A stretch of DNA of 64,000 nucleotides, taken from positions 1 through 64,000 of the forward strand of contig DJUX01000039.1 of NCBI GenBank assembly GCA_002440665.1, written 5' to 3'. Position numbers and translations under genes: made by a program. Source of the DNA: Dechloromonas sp. UBA6271 (lineage in GTDB: Bacteria; Pseudomonadota; Gammaproteobacteria; Burkholderiales; Rhodocyclaceae). Under the pieces are notes generated by a model, which had not been told where the DNA came from, did no database searches, and was given only the letters and a program-made list of their open reading frames with translations. Shown here one piece after another: positions 16,578-25,949 of this stretch; within the stretch, counting starts at the first letter, position 1, and each line of letters starts with the position of its first letter.

Positions 16578-17495
16578 ATGAATGAAAACGAAATGCTGCA
16601 GGACGACGAGATCAGCCTGTTCGATCTGTGGGAAAAATTGCGGAATGGCTGGCGTTATGTGGTGGGGGGGGGCGTAATCGGGTTGGCCGGGGCCGGGGCG
16701 GCGCTGATGGTCTTGCCGCCTAAGTATGAGGCGGTGGCGGTTGTACAGATTGCTCAAGTCGGGCAGGTTTCTTACGCGCAGCTTGGGCAGGTGATGCAAA
16801 TTCCCAGCCTTAATGTGGAGCCAGCGGCGCAAGTGATCGAGCGGATGAAGACGCCTGCCTTTCAGACGACGGTGGCTCAGACGTTGGGGAATCGGGGGTG
16901 GATTGATGACCTGCAGCATTCAGCAAATGCTACGGCGAAATATATTTCGCTTCAGCATATCAAGGGCACTTTAGCACAAGGCGCATCGTCCTTGATTGAG
17001 GTAAAGGCAAATGCTTCGAATCCTGAGGATGCAATGAATATTGCAGATGCATCCGTCAAGGAACTGGCAAAACGCCATTCGGAACTTGCAAAACCGATTC
17101 TCGAAAAAATGTATTCGGATCTTAAGTTGACCAAGGAAAAGCTGATCAGTGCCGAGAAGGAGCTTGAGAGTATCAACAAGCTGGTAGCGAACGCCGGGGT
17201 CAAGGATGATCGTTTCACCCAACTTTCGTTGATGACCGGCCTGCGCGTTCAGAAGGAGTCTGAATTGTTTGCGCAGCGTCAGGCGATCGTGGCGCTTGAA
17301 ACTGCGTTGAGTGCACCGGCTACACAACCGACCAAGGCTATAGAAGCGGTTTTCGTTACGGACAAGCCCGTATCCCCCAAGAAAACCCTGCTCCTCGCCC
17401 TCGGCCTGATCGGCGGCCTGCTGGCCGGTGTAGTGGCGGTGTTCTTCGTTGATGCCTGGCGGCGGGCACAGGTGCAACGAAGGGCAGTTTCCTGA
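16578..17495 (+). CDS. Polysaccharide chain-length regulator (Wzz family)
   Basis: A 305-residue protein with a short cytoplasmic N-terminus (DDEISLFDLWEKL), a first membrane helix at about 28-48, a long periplasmic helical region and a second helix at about 272-293 preceded by the Pro-rich PVSPKKT motif. This two-helix plan is diagnostic of Wzz co-polymerases, which set O-antigen chain length together with Wzy. No kinase domain follows. A run of nine G (16664-16672) encodes glycines at the start of the first membrane helix and could be a slippage site. Confidence 0.88.
   Translation: MNENEMLQDDEISLFDLWEKLRNGWRYVVGGGVIGLAGAGAALMVLPPKYEAVAVVQIAQVGQVSYAQLGQVMQIPSLNVEPAAQVIERMKTPAFQTTVAQTLGNRGWIDDLQHSANATAKYISLQHIKGTLAQGASSLIEVKANASNPEDAMNIADASVKELAKRHSELAKPILEKMYSDLKLTKEKLISAEKELESINKLVANAGVKDDRFTQLSLMTGLRVQKESELFAQRQAIVALETALSAPATQPTKAIEAVFVTDKPVSPKKTLLLALGLIGGLLAGVVAVFFVDAWRRAQVQRRAVS
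16664..16672 (+). repeat. Poly-G tract (9 G) inside the wzz-like gene
   Basis: Nine consecutive G near codon 30 of the Wzz-like gene, in frame. Loss or gain of one G would truncate the protein before its periplasmic domain. Confidence 0.8.
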
Positions 17496-17613
17496 ATGAT
17501 TGCAGGGACTTGTTGCCGGTGCAGTCTGAAATGCCGTGGTGTCGGCACATACCATTGCAGTACCCGCTTTTCCGTGTCGCGTTGGGATGCCGGCATAGAA
17601 CGGAGCTGTTAAC

Positions 17614-18891
17614 ATGAAGCGGCTTGGCGGCCCGGTTGTGATAACGCTGCTCAGCCTGGTCCTGCCGTTGGTGATGGGGGCACTTTCCGTCCCCTACATC
17701 ATCGAAAAACTCGGGGTTGCCGGCTTCGGTGTTTTGACGCTGATCTGGGGTATTTTCGGCTACTTCAGTCTTTTCGATTTTGGTATCGGCAAGGCATTGA
17801 CCAAGCGGGTTGCCGAATGCGAGTCAGGGTCGCCCCAGGCAGCAGTCGCAATTCGTGTTGGGTTGCTGCTGCTGATGGGATTGGGCGTGATTTCCGGGTT
17901 GCTGCTTGCCATTGCCTATCCTGCACTCTTACGCCACGGAATTCTTGTGGACTCGCCGGAGAATTTTCGCTCCATTGCGTGGCTTGCGTTCGGCATGCCA
18001 TTCCTTCTCGTCGGAATTGGGTTGCGCGGCGTGCTCGAAGGGCTAGGGCGGTTTTCTGCGCCCGCCTTTGCACGAATCATTCTGGGCATTGCAACATTTG
18101 GCCTACCGGTGCCATTGTTGGCTGTGTGGCCGACGCTGGATGTTATCGTTGTTGGGCTGGTCGGGGGCAGGGTACTCACCATCGCATCGCAGGGCTGGGC
18201 TTGCCGGGATTTGTTGGGCGCGGCGCTCCGGGTGCGCGGCGAGCGCGCGGCGCTCCGCGAGATTGTTTCGTTTGGCGGCTGGATGATGGTGTCGAATCTG
18301 GTCAGTCCGCTGATGGTGTTTGCTGACCGCTTTGTCATCGCGGGAAGTTCCGTCGCCAGCCAATTGGCCTACTATACGACGCCGTTCGAACTGGTGACGC
18401 GCCTGCTGGTGTTGCCGGCGGCGGCGACAACGGTACTGTTTCCAAAGATGGCAGGGCAGCAGGGGGCGGACCGCCACCATGTTGCGGGGCGAATGATGGT
18501 GCGCGGCATGGGGATGATGTTTGTCGCGCTGCTACCGGTGGTGATCGCGGGCAGCGTATTTGCCAGCGATTTTCTTGGCTGGTGGTTGAATCCCGATTTT
18601 GCCGCGCAGGCTGCCGGGCCGATGGCTCTGCTTTGCTGGGGCGTGTTGTGCAACAGTGTGGCGCAGTTTCCTTTCTCCTATCTGCAGAGCATGGGGAAGG
18701 TCCGCCAGATTGCATATCTGCATCTTCTTGAGTTGCCTGTCTATTTTATGACTTTGCCTTGGTTCTTGGAGCGCTGGGGCATCCTCGGGGCGGCAATCGC
18801 CTGGCTCCTGCGTGTTGTTTTTGATCTTTTTGCGCTGTCGGCCCTTTCGGCGATAATGCTGTTTTATGGCATCAGGCAGCACGATGATTGA
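17614..18891 (+). CDS. Polysaccharide flippase, Wzx/MOP type (second copy)
   Basis: A 425-residue integral membrane protein with about 12 hydrophobic helices. The first, LLSLVLPLVMGALSVPYII, is followed by a GFGVLTLIWGIFGYFSLFDFG block typical of oligosaccharide flippases. It differs in sequence from the flippase at 2304-3812, so the locus carries two export systems or a composite of two clusters. A gap of 118 bases without a gene separates it from wzz. Its stop overlaps the start of the following membrane protein. Confidence 0.85.
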   Translation: MKRLGGPVVITLLSLVLPLVMGALSVPYIIEKLGVAGFGVLTLIWGIFGYFSLFDFGIGKALTKRVAECESGSPQAAVAIRVGLLLLMGLGVISGLLLAIAYPALLRHGILVDSPENFRSIAWLAFGMPFLLVGIGLRGVLEGLGRFSAPAFARIILGIATFGLPVPLLAVWPTLDVIVVGLVGGRVLTIASQGWACRDLLGAALRVRGERAALREIVSFGGWMMVSNLVSPLMVFADRFVIAGSSVASQLAYYTTPFELVTRLLVLPAAATTVLFPKMAGQQGADRHHVAGRMMVRGMGMMFVALLPVVIAGSVFASDFLGWWLNPDFAAQAAGPMALLCWGVLCNSVAQFPFSYLQSMGKVRQIAYLHLLELPVYFMTLPWFLERWGILGAAIAWLLRVVFDLFALSALSAIMLFYGIRQHDD

Positions 18892-19876
18892 GCAGTTACG
18901 TTCAGAGAGTTGCCAGGCATTTGCCGCCCGCTGGTGGGTTGTGGTGCTTCCGGTGTTGCTCCTTGCGGGGGTTTGTGCTGGGCACATCGTCGGTACCGTG
19001 CGGGAGGATTATGGGGCGTATCTCGCGATGTTTGCTTGGGCGCGGACAGTCGAATGGAATGGCTTGTTGACCTTCCCATATCGTGATTACGGCTTTGGTG
19101 CCCTGCTTTTCCTTTTTGCGAAATTACTTCCCGCTAGCGATGCTCTCTGGTTCTTTCTGATTGCGATGCTCGGGCTGGGCGTGAAGTTCTATTGCTTCCA
19201 GCTGTTTTCTCCGGCCTACTGGGTTGCAATGTTGGTTCATGTGGCGTTGTTCTTCGTTCTACATGATTACACGCAGTTGCGCGCCTCCCTGGGGATTGCA
19301 TTCTTGATGCTGGGCGTCGGGTTTCTGGTCTCCCGAGGGCAGTACGGCAGAATGGCGGGAAGCTGGCTTCTTGCTGCTAGCTTTCATGTTCAGACGCTCT
19401 TTGCGATGCTTCTGGCGCTGACCTGCGTTTTTTCGATGGCTGCATTTCTGGGTGGCACGGCCTTGTCGTTGCTCGGCGGCAAATTGTTCACTTGGGCGTC
19501 ATCGAATTTCGATCGATTGGTGCCCTATCTGTCCTACAGGGTAGAGCAAACGCCTAATCCGTTCTCGTCGTTGAAAATCTATCAATACCTGACGCTGGTG
19601 CTGTTTTTGTATTACAGGGGCGACATTCGTGCGCGTGGCTGGAAAATGGTAGAGCTTTCGGGTTGGTTTCTGTTAGCCGGTCTGGGGATCTTCATCGGAC
19701 TTTTGCGCTTTCCAGCAGTGGCACACCGACTGTCTGAGATGCTCTTTGCGTTCATGCCGTTTCTGGTTTCCGGACTCTTCGTGCTGATGCCGAAGCGTTT
19801 TAGCGTTCCGTATGTCGGTGCTGCCGCTTTTATCGGTGCGTGGGCCAGCTACCGAATACTTTTTTTGTGGCAGTGA
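18884..19876 (+). CDS. EpsG/Wzy-like polymerase candidate (second copy)
   Basis: A protein of about 330 residues with eight or nine membrane helices. The segment DYGAYLAMFAWAR (N-terminal loop) and the HDYTQLRASLGIAFLM helix are typical of the EpsG family of polysaccharide polymerases. The conserved Arg-Ala-x-Leu region follows a tyrosine-containing loop. ATG 18884 overlaps the flippase stop; an in-frame ATG at 18866 lies within the flippase gene and is less likely. It follows wzz and wzx, as expected for a polymerase. Confidence 0.75.
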   Translation: MIEQLRSESCQAFAARWWVVVLPVLLLAGVCAGHIVGTVREDYGAYLAMFAWARTVEWNGLLTFPYRDYGFGALLFLFAKLLPASDALWFFLIAMLGLGVKFYCFQLFSPAYWVAMLVHVALFFVLHDYTQLRASLGIAFLMLGVGFLVSRGQYGRMAGSWLLAASFHVQTLFAMLLALTCVFSMAAFLGGTALSLLGGKLFTWASSNFDRLVPYLSYRVEQTPNPFSSLKIYQYLTLVLFLYYRGDIRARGWKMVELSGWFLLAGLGIFIGLLRFPAVAHRLSEMLFAFMPFLVSGLFVLMPKRFSVPYVGAAAFIGAWASYRILFLWQ

Positions 19877-20052
19877 TCTGAAAATCCCGACTCTTTGACG
19901 GCTGGCAACGATAGGGTCTAGGGCCGTTCCAAGACGGATTTGCATTGTAGTGCTGGAGGTTGTTGCGATTGGCTAGTGGGTCAGGCTTTGTGGAATCCGG
20001 TTGCCGATGATCATGTTTGGCCATTTGATGTGCAGAGAATTGTGGGGTTGAT

Positions 20053-21006
20053 GTGGCAGCGGTTAGTGTCGTGATTGTAAATTGGAATGGTGGGTCGATG
20101 TTGCGGCGCTGCCTGACGTTTTTGAGCGCCCAGACAAAGCAGCCCGAAGTCGTCTGGGTGGTTGATAACGCCAGTTCCGATGGCTCTGCCGATTGTGTTG
20201 CCGAATTTTCGAATTGCCGGTTGCTTGCAGCAGGGGGCAATCTGGGATTTGCGGCGGGAAATAACCTGGCTTTCCGTGAGTGCAGCACTGAATTCGTCGC
20301 CTTGCTCAACCCGGATGCGTTCGCTGAGCCGGATTGGCTGGCTGCGCTTCTTGCGGCGGCGGAGGCGAATCCGGACTGCGCAAGTTTCGGGTCACGCCAG
20401 TTGGTTGCCGAGCGCCCCGAGTACCTTGACGGCATAGGGGACGCGTACCACGTTAGCGGACTGGTCTGGCGAGAGAGACACGGCCGGCTTCAGCAGTCGG
20501 ACGATCTCAAGCCGCGTGAAATTTTTGCTCCCTGCGCCGCGGCCGCTCTTTATCGACGCAGTGCGCTGGCGGTGGCGGGCGAATTTGATGAGGACCATTT
20601 CTGTTATCTGGAAGACGTTGACCTCGGATTTCGTCTTCGGCTAGCTGGCTATCGCGCGCTGTACGTCCCGGATGCCGTGGTTCACCATGTTGGCTCGGCT
20701 ACAAGCGGAGGCCAGCACAGCGATTTTGCGCTCTATCACGGACACCGGAATCTGGTCTGGACCTATGTGAAGAACATGCCAGGTGCGCTGTTTTGGTTGT
20801 GCCTGCCGCTGCACATTCTGCTTAATTTGATTGTTTTGCTAGTGTTTTCTGCCCGGGGGCGCGGCGGGGTGATTGTTCGCGCCAAGCGTGATGCGCTGAA
20901 AGGGCTGCCAAGGATGTGGGCCAAGCGGCAAGCGATCCAGAAGAATCGTCGTGTGTCAGTATTGAGTATCTGGGGTGTATTGGACAAGGGACTGTCCCGT
21001 GACTGA
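20053..21006 (+). CDS. Glycosyltransferase family 2 (rhamnosyltransferase-like)
   Basis: A 317-residue GT2 enzyme related to WbbL-type transferases: VSVVIVNWNGG, the VVDNASSDGS nucleotide site, LLNPDA as the DxD-equivalent and EDVDLGFRLRLAG in the acceptor domain. A C-terminal hydrophobic stretch (about 240-265) may anchor it to the membrane. The start is GTG at 20053; the ATG at 20051 is in another frame. The 176 bases before it hold no gene that I can recognise. The sugar it transfers is unknown. Confidence 0.86.
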   Translation: MAAVSVVIVNWNGGSMLRRCLTFLSAQTKQPEVVWVVDNASSDGSADCVAEFSNCRLLAAGGNLGFAAGNNLAFRECSTEFVALLNPDAFAEPDWLAALLAAAEANPDCASFGSRQLVAERPEYLDGIGDAYHVSGLVWRERHGRLQQSDDLKPREIFAPCAAAALYRRSALAVAGEFDEDHFCYLEDVDLGFRLRLAGYRALYVPDAVVHHVGSATSGGQHSDFALYHGHRNLVWTYVKNMPGALFWLCLPLHILLNLIVLLVFSARGRGGVIVRAKRDALKGLPRMWAKRQAIQKNRRVSVLSIWGVLDKGLSRD

Positions 21007-21158
21007 TATAGCAAACAGGGGTGGGGCCGGACTCTGCTTTACGTTTTGCAAACCTTGGCCATGCTGTCATGTGAAGCAGGATGTTGTGAACGTTTGATGG
21101 GCGATCGAATTTCTGCTTTTCGGCAGCTACGTGACAAGGATATCCGGTACTTATTTCG

Positions 21159-21911
21159 TTGCCGGTCCCCCGGAGTATTCCGGTGATTGCAGTGTCCATC
21201 GTCAGTCACGGACATGGCGCTATGGTAGAGGAGCTGATTAGGGCGACCCTTTGCTGTCCTGAAGTTGGACAGGTTATCGTCACACTTAATATTTCGGAAC
21301 CGCTGAACATCGTTTCAAGTGATCGCGTTCTCCTGATTGAAAATGCCCTCCCGAAAGGATTCGGCGCGAATCACAATGCGGCATTTGCCCTATGCCAGCA
21401 ACCATTTTTCTGCCCACTAAATCCTGATATTGCTTTCCTGGGCAACCCGTTTCCTGAATTGTTGAAGGGTATCGCGCGATCCGGAGCCGCATTAATAGCC
21501 CCTCTGGTGGTATCGCCCTTCGGAGGGGTCGAGGACAGCATGCGGCGTTTTCCAACCTTGCGCTCGTTGGCCACCAAGGCACTTGGACGCTACGATGGCC
21601 GATATTTGGTATATGCCGGTGAGGCAGACTTTTGCCCGGAATGGGTGGCAGGAATGTTCATGCTGTTCCGCAGCGAAGTTTTTGCACGCCTGAACGGATT
21701 CGATGAGCGCTTCTTCCTGTACTACGAGGACGTAGATATTTGTGTTCGGGTCTGGCGGCAAGGTTTGAAGGTTGTGGCCTGTCCGCGGGTGAGTGTGGTT
21801 CACGATGCCCGCCGAGACAGTCGACGAAGCTTGCGGCATCTGCGCTGGCACCTCGCGAGCATGGGGCGTTATTTCTGGAAGCATTGGGGGCGCCTGCCCC
21901 GGTATTGCTGA
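21159..21911 (+). CDS. Glycosyltransferase family 2 (rhamnosyltransferase-like)
   Basis: A 250-residue GT2 enzyme with AVSIVSHGHG at the start, a FGANHNAAF donor-binding segment, LNPDI as the DxD-like site and YYEDVDICVRVWRQG in the acceptor part. It is shorter than the preceding GT2 and lacks a C-terminal hydrophobic helix. No ATG fits; TTG 21159 is the longest option and GTG 21183 starts just before the first beta strand. The 152-base gap upstream shows no gene. Confidence 0.8.
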   Translation: MPVPRSIPVIAVSIVSHGHGAMVEELIRATLCCPEVGQVIVTLNISEPLNIVSSDRVLLIENALPKGFGANHNAAFALCQQPFFCPLNPDIAFLGNPFPELLKGIARSGAALIAPLVVSPFGGVEDSMRRFPTLRSLATKALGRYDGRYLVYAGEADFCPEWVAGMFMLFRSEVFARLNGFDERFFLYYEDVDICVRVWRQGLKVVACPRVSVVHDARRDSRRSLRHLRWHLASMGRYFWKHWGRLPRYC

Positions 21912-22093
21912 GGAAAAGGTGTCAGCGATCTTTTTCAGCGGGGGGCCGGGGGAGTTGGTGCATGCTTGGCGAGCGGTCATTGGCGAGACTCGTCTCCAGT
22001 GAAATTACAAGCCTTCTGCAATGATCCAATTTCCGTGAGTGGCAACCCGCGACGGCAGCCCACATTGGGCCGCGATGCTAGAATGCCCGCAGT

Positions 22094-23962
22094 ATGCCTG
22101 TTTCCTCAAAGCTGAGTTTTCAATTGTCTAGATCCGTTCGTCACCTCTTGGCTTTTCTGTTTGATTGTTCCGCTCTGGTGTTTGCTTGGGTCGGCGGGAT
22201 GTTGTTGCGCTTCAATTTTGAAATTCCGCCCATTTTTGTACCGGGGGTCTGGTGGGGGTTGGTAATTCTCTGGCCATTGCATGCGCTGGCCTGCTTTCAG
22301 GCGGGCCTTTATCGAGGTATCTGGCTTTTTGCCAGCCTGCCAGACCTGAAGCGGGTTTTGCGTGCGGTTGCCATGTCGAGTGCAGCAGTTCTGTTGTTCT
22401 ACTTGTGGTATCGCCAGAATGAGCTGCAAACGGTTCCTCGTTCTCAGCTCTTGCTCTACCCGATGCTCCTGTTGCTTTATATGGGCGGTGGCCGGGCAGC
22501 TTACCGGATGTGGAAAGAGCATCGCTTGTATGGTGGATTGGTTGCCCAAGGAAAGCCGGTGGTGGTCGTCGGTGCCAACAATGGCGCAGCGATGCTGGTA
22601 CGAGGACTCGAACGGAGCGCAGAATGGCGGGTAGTCGGTTTCGTGGATGATGATCCAGGCAAGTGGGGGCTGGAGCTTTCGGGGCATCCAGTGCTTGGTG
22701 GATTGGAAAGTCTGCCCAAGGTGCTGGAGGCGGTGAAGGCTTCAAATGTCATCTTGGCCATGCCTTCAGATTCTGGTGAGGCATGCCGGCGAGTTACTGA
22801 TCTCGCGGTGGCCGCTGGCGCACACGTCTTCACCGTGCCGGGCCTGGAGGATGTGATGTCCGGGCGGGTAGCTATTTCGTGGATTCGCCCAATCGAGATT
22901 GAGGATCTGCTCGGCCGTGGGTCGGTGTCTATCGATACGCCCCATGTGGCCGCTATGCTTGCCGGCAAGACGGTTCTGGTGACTGGTGCCGGTGGTTCGT
23001 TTGGTAGTGAGTTGTGCAGGCAGGTGGCACGCTTCGGACCGGCCAGGTTGGTCTTTTTCGAAAATAGCGAGTTGGCGCTGCATACGCTACAGCAGTGGTT
23101 TGCCCTCCACATGCCGGGCGTCTTGCAGACGGTGTTGCTTGGCGACGTCAAGGACACTGAACGGCTCAATGAGGTGTTTTCTCGATGGCGTCCGCAGGTG
23201 GTTTTCCATGCAGCGGCATACAGAAATGCCCCTCTGATTGAGGTCGACAATGCCTGGCAGGCGGTGCGTAACAACACGCTGGGAACGCTGCGGATTGCAG
23301 AGTGTGCAGCCCGTTTCGGTGCGGAGCGCTTTGTCCTGATTTCGACCGACAAGGCGCTGAATCCGACCAATGTGATGGGTGCAACTCAGCGGTTGGCAGA
23401 GATGGTCTGCGAGGCGCTGCACCGGCAGGGCGGCAATATGCGGTTCGAGATGGTGCGTTTCGGCAACCTGCTGGGCGGTGTGGGCAGCGTGATTAAAAAG
23501 TTCCAGGAGCAGATCGCCCAAGGCGGGCCGGTAACAGTGACTCATCCAGAGAGTAGGCGATATTTCATGTCAATTCTTGAAGCAGCACAACTGGTCTTGG
23601 AAGCGGCAGCAATGGGGAAGGGCGGTGAACTTTTCGTGGTCGATATGGGGGACCCGGTCAGCATTGTCGATCTGGCACGGCGCATGATCCAGTTAGGAGG
23701 CTTCTCGGAAGCGCAGATTCGCATCGAATTTACCGGGCTGCATCCCGGCGAGAAGCTCTACGAGGAATCGCTAGCCGATGAAGAGCAGGCGCGCGAAACC
23801 CCGCACCCCAAGTTGCGGATAGCACGGGCGCGAGCGGTCGACGACGATTTTCTGGCGAATTTGCATCCTTGGTTCGCCGAGTCTTGCCAGAGCGATACGC
23901 AGGTGCGCGAGAAGCTGACGCGCTTGGTTCCCGAATACCAGCCGGCGTCCAATATCTCCTGA
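22094..23962 (+). CDS. WbpM/CapD-like membrane protein with altered catalytic site
   Basis: A 622-residue relative of the WbpM/PglF dehydratase at 14631, with the same plan: four N-terminal helices, a CoA-binding-like Rossmann region (VVVGANNGAAMLVRGL) and an SDR domain (TGAGGSFGSELCRQV). The catalytic block reads STDKALNPTNVMGATQ: the Met is at 428 but the following Lys is Gln432 (CAG, 23387-23389). Other conserved spots also differ: AYKHVPL is AYRNAPL, and FGNVLGSSGSV is FGNLLGGVGSV. The Thr-Asp-Lys part is kept. It may be inactive, regulatory or of different specificity. It ends the polysaccharide locus, 43 bases before aroA-cmk. Confidence 0.85.
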   Translation: MPVSSKLSFQLSRSVRHLLAFLFDCSALVFAWVGGMLLRFNFEIPPIFVPGVWWGLVILWPLHALACFQAGLYRGIWLFASLPDLKRVLRAVAMSSAAVLLFYLWYRQNELQTVPRSQLLLYPMLLLLYMGGGRAAYRMWKEHRLYGGLVAQGKPVVVVGANNGAAMLVRGLERSAEWRVVGFVDDDPGKWGLELSGHPVLGGLESLPKVLEAVKASNVILAMPSDSGEACRRVTDLAVAAGAHVFTVPGLEDVMSGRVAISWIRPIEIEDLLGRGSVSIDTPHVAAMLAGKTVLVTGAGGSFGSELCRQVARFGPARLVFFENSELALHTLQQWFALHMPGVLQTVLLGDVKDTERLNEVFSRWRPQVVFHAAAYRNAPLIEVDNAWQAVRNNTLGTLRIAECAARFGAERFVLISTDKALNPTNVMGATQRLAEMVCEALHRQGGNMRFEMVRFGNLLGGVGSVIKKFQEQIAQGGPVTVTHPESRRYFMSILEAAQLVLEAAAMGKGGELFVVDMGDPVSIVDLARRMIQLGGFSEAQIRIEFTGLHPGEKLYEESLADEEQARETPHPKLRIARARAVDDDFLANLHPWFAESCQSDTQVREKLTRLVPEYQPASNIS

Positions 23963-24005
23963 GCAGCCTTTTGCGGCGACGCCGCGTCATGAATACGGTG
24001 ACTTT

Positions 24006-25943
24006 GTGAATCACGAATTTCTCGATCTTCCTCAGCTTTGCTGTGCATCCGGCACCGTTCGCCTGCCGGGTTCGAAAAGCATTTCCAACCGTGTCCTGCT
24101 GCTGGCCGCGCTCGCCGAAGGTGAAACCGAAGTGCGCGATCTGCTGGCTTCGGACGATACCGAGCGCATGCTGGATGCCCTGAAAATACTGGGCGTTGGC
24201 GTCACTCACCTGGGTAATGAGAACTGGCTCATCAAGGGTTGCGGTGGCCTGTTTCCGGTCAAACGGGCCGAGCTCTTCCTCGGCAATGCCGGGACGGCCT
24301 TTCGCCCGTTGACTGCCGCGCTCGCTTTGGCCGGCGGCGACTACATCCTGAAGGGTGTGGCGCGCATGCACGAACGGCCGATCGGCGATCTGGTCGACGG
24401 CCTGCGCCAACTGGGGGCTGACGTCACCTATCTCGGCAACGAGGGCTTCCCGCCCCTGCATCTCAAGCCGGCAACAATTCAACCCGGCGGCGTCGTCAAA
24501 GTACGGGGCGATGTTTCCAGCCAGTTCCTGACCGGCCTGTTGATGGCCTTGCCGCTGACCGGTGAGACGGTTGCGGTCGAAGTCGTTGGCGAGCTGATTT
24601 CCAAGCCGTACATTGAAATTACGCTGGCCATCATGGCGCGCTTCGGTGTCACGGTCGAGCGCGAGGGCTGGCAGCGCTTCACCGTGGCGGCGGGTAGCTG
24701 TTACGTATCGCCGGGAACGATTTATGTGGAAGGCGATGCGTCGTCTGCCTCCTATTTCCTCGCACTGGGGGCCATCGGTGGTGGCCCCGTGCGCGTCGAG
24801 GGCGTCGGACGCGATTCGATACAGGGTGATGTCAAGTTTGCCGAGGCGCTGGCGAAAATGGGTGCCCGCATTGAGACGGGGCCAAACTGGATGGAAGCCC
24901 GGGCGCCGGAAAATGGCCTGGTCGCGGTCGACCTCGATTGCAACCATATTCCCGATGCGGCGATGACGCTGGCGACGACTGCGCTTTTTGCCAAGGGTAC
25001 GACGACGCTGCGCAACATCGCATCCTGGAGAGTCAAGGAAACCGACCGCATCGCGGCAATGGCGATCGAGTTGCGCAAACTCGGTGCCGAAGTCGAAGAG
25101 GGCGAGGATTTCATCCGCGTCACGCCGGCCCGCCTGAAGCCGGCCGCCATCGACACCTACGACGATCATCGCATGGCGATGTGCTTCTCGCTGGCCGCCT
25201 TCGGGACGCCGCTGCGCATCAACGATCCGAAGTGCGTGGCCAAGACGTTCCCTGATTATTTCGAGCGTTTTGCCACGGTGACCAGCGCGGCGCCGGTGAT
25301 CGCCATCGACGGCCCGTCGGCTTCCGGCAAGGGGACGGTGGCGGCGCGCGTGGCGGCAACGCTGGGCTTTGCCTATCTGGATTCGGGTGCTTTATACCGG
25401 TTGACAGCGCTGGCCGCCAGACAGGCGGGTGTCGCCTGGACTGACGAAGCTGGTGTCGCGGCCATTGCCGCCGGGATCGATGTCGAGTTTTTCGAGAACG
25501 ATATTCGCCTCGACGGGCAGCCAGTCGGTGAGGCCATTCGTAGCGAGGAAATCTCTTCCGGCGCCTCGCAAGTCGCGGCTTTGCCGGCGGTTCGTGAGGC
25601 CCTGCTGTTCCGCCAGCGGGCGTTCAACACTTTGCCGGGGCTGGTCGGCGATGGCCGCGACATGGGTTCGGTCGTCTTCCCGCGAGCGGTGCTCAAGGTC
25701 TTCCTGACCGCGAGTGCCGAGGCGAGGGCGGAGCGGCGCTATAAGCAGTTGATCGAAAAAGGATTCTCTGCTAATCTCCTCGACCTTCTGCTTGACCTTC
25801 AGCAACGCGATGCGCGGGACTCCCAACGCAGCGTGGCACCGCTCAGGCAGGAGGCAGATGCCTGGTTGCTCGACACGACGGACCTCACCATCGAACAGGC
25901 GGTGAATCAGGTTCTTGCGTGGAGCAAGGAGGCATTGCAGTAA
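24006..25943 (+). CDS. aroA-cmk: Fused EPSP synthase and cytidylate kinase
   Basis: A 645-residue bifunctional protein. Residues 1 to about 425 are 3-phosphoshikimate 1-carboxyvinyltransferase (AroA): LPGSKSISNR, LFLGNAGTAFRPL, and the DDHRMAMCFSLA C-terminal block. This is the sixth step of the shikimate pathway. From about residue 428 a complete cytidylate kinase follows, starting APVIAIDGPSASGKGT (P-loop) and including GRDMGSVVFP; it phosphorylates CMP and dCMP. The hinge between them is only a few residues (ATVTSA). In many bacteria aroA and cmk are adjacent before rpsA, so the fusion preserves gene order. The start is GTG; the ATG at 23989 runs into a stop. Confidence 0.94.
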   Translation: MNHEFLDLPQLCCASGTVRLPGSKSISNRVLLLAALAEGETEVRDLLASDDTERMLDALKILGVGVTHLGNENWLIKGCGGLFPVKRAELFLGNAGTAFRPLTAALALAGGDYILKGVARMHERPIGDLVDGLRQLGADVTYLGNEGFPPLHLKPATIQPGGVVKVRGDVSSQFLTGLLMALPLTGETVAVEVVGELISKPYIEITLAIMARFGVTVEREGWQRFTVAAGSCYVSPGTIYVEGDASSASYFLALGAIGGGPVRVEGVGRDSIQGDVKFAEALAKMGARIETGPNWMEARAPENGLVAVDLDCNHIPDAAMTLATTALFAKGTTTLRNIASWRVKETDRIAAMAIELRKLGAEVEEGEDFIRVTPARLKPAAIDTYDDHRMAMCFSLAAFGTPLRINDPKCVAKTFPDYFERFATVTSAAPVIAIDGPSASGKGTVAARVAATLGFAYLDSGALYRLTALAARQAGVAWTDEAGVAAIAAGIDVEFFENDIRLDGQPVGEAIRSEEISSGASQVAALPAVREALLFRQRAFNTLPGLVGDGRDMGSVVFPRAVLKVFLTASAEARAERRYKQLIEKGFSANLLDLLLDLQQRDARDSQRSVAPLRQEADAWLLDTTDLTIEQAVNQVLAWSKEALQ

Positions 25944-25949
25944 GGCATT

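Noticed and set aside
23730..25169. A 479-residue minus-strand frame opposite aroA
   Set aside because: Antisense shadow of aroA-cmk with unnatural composition.
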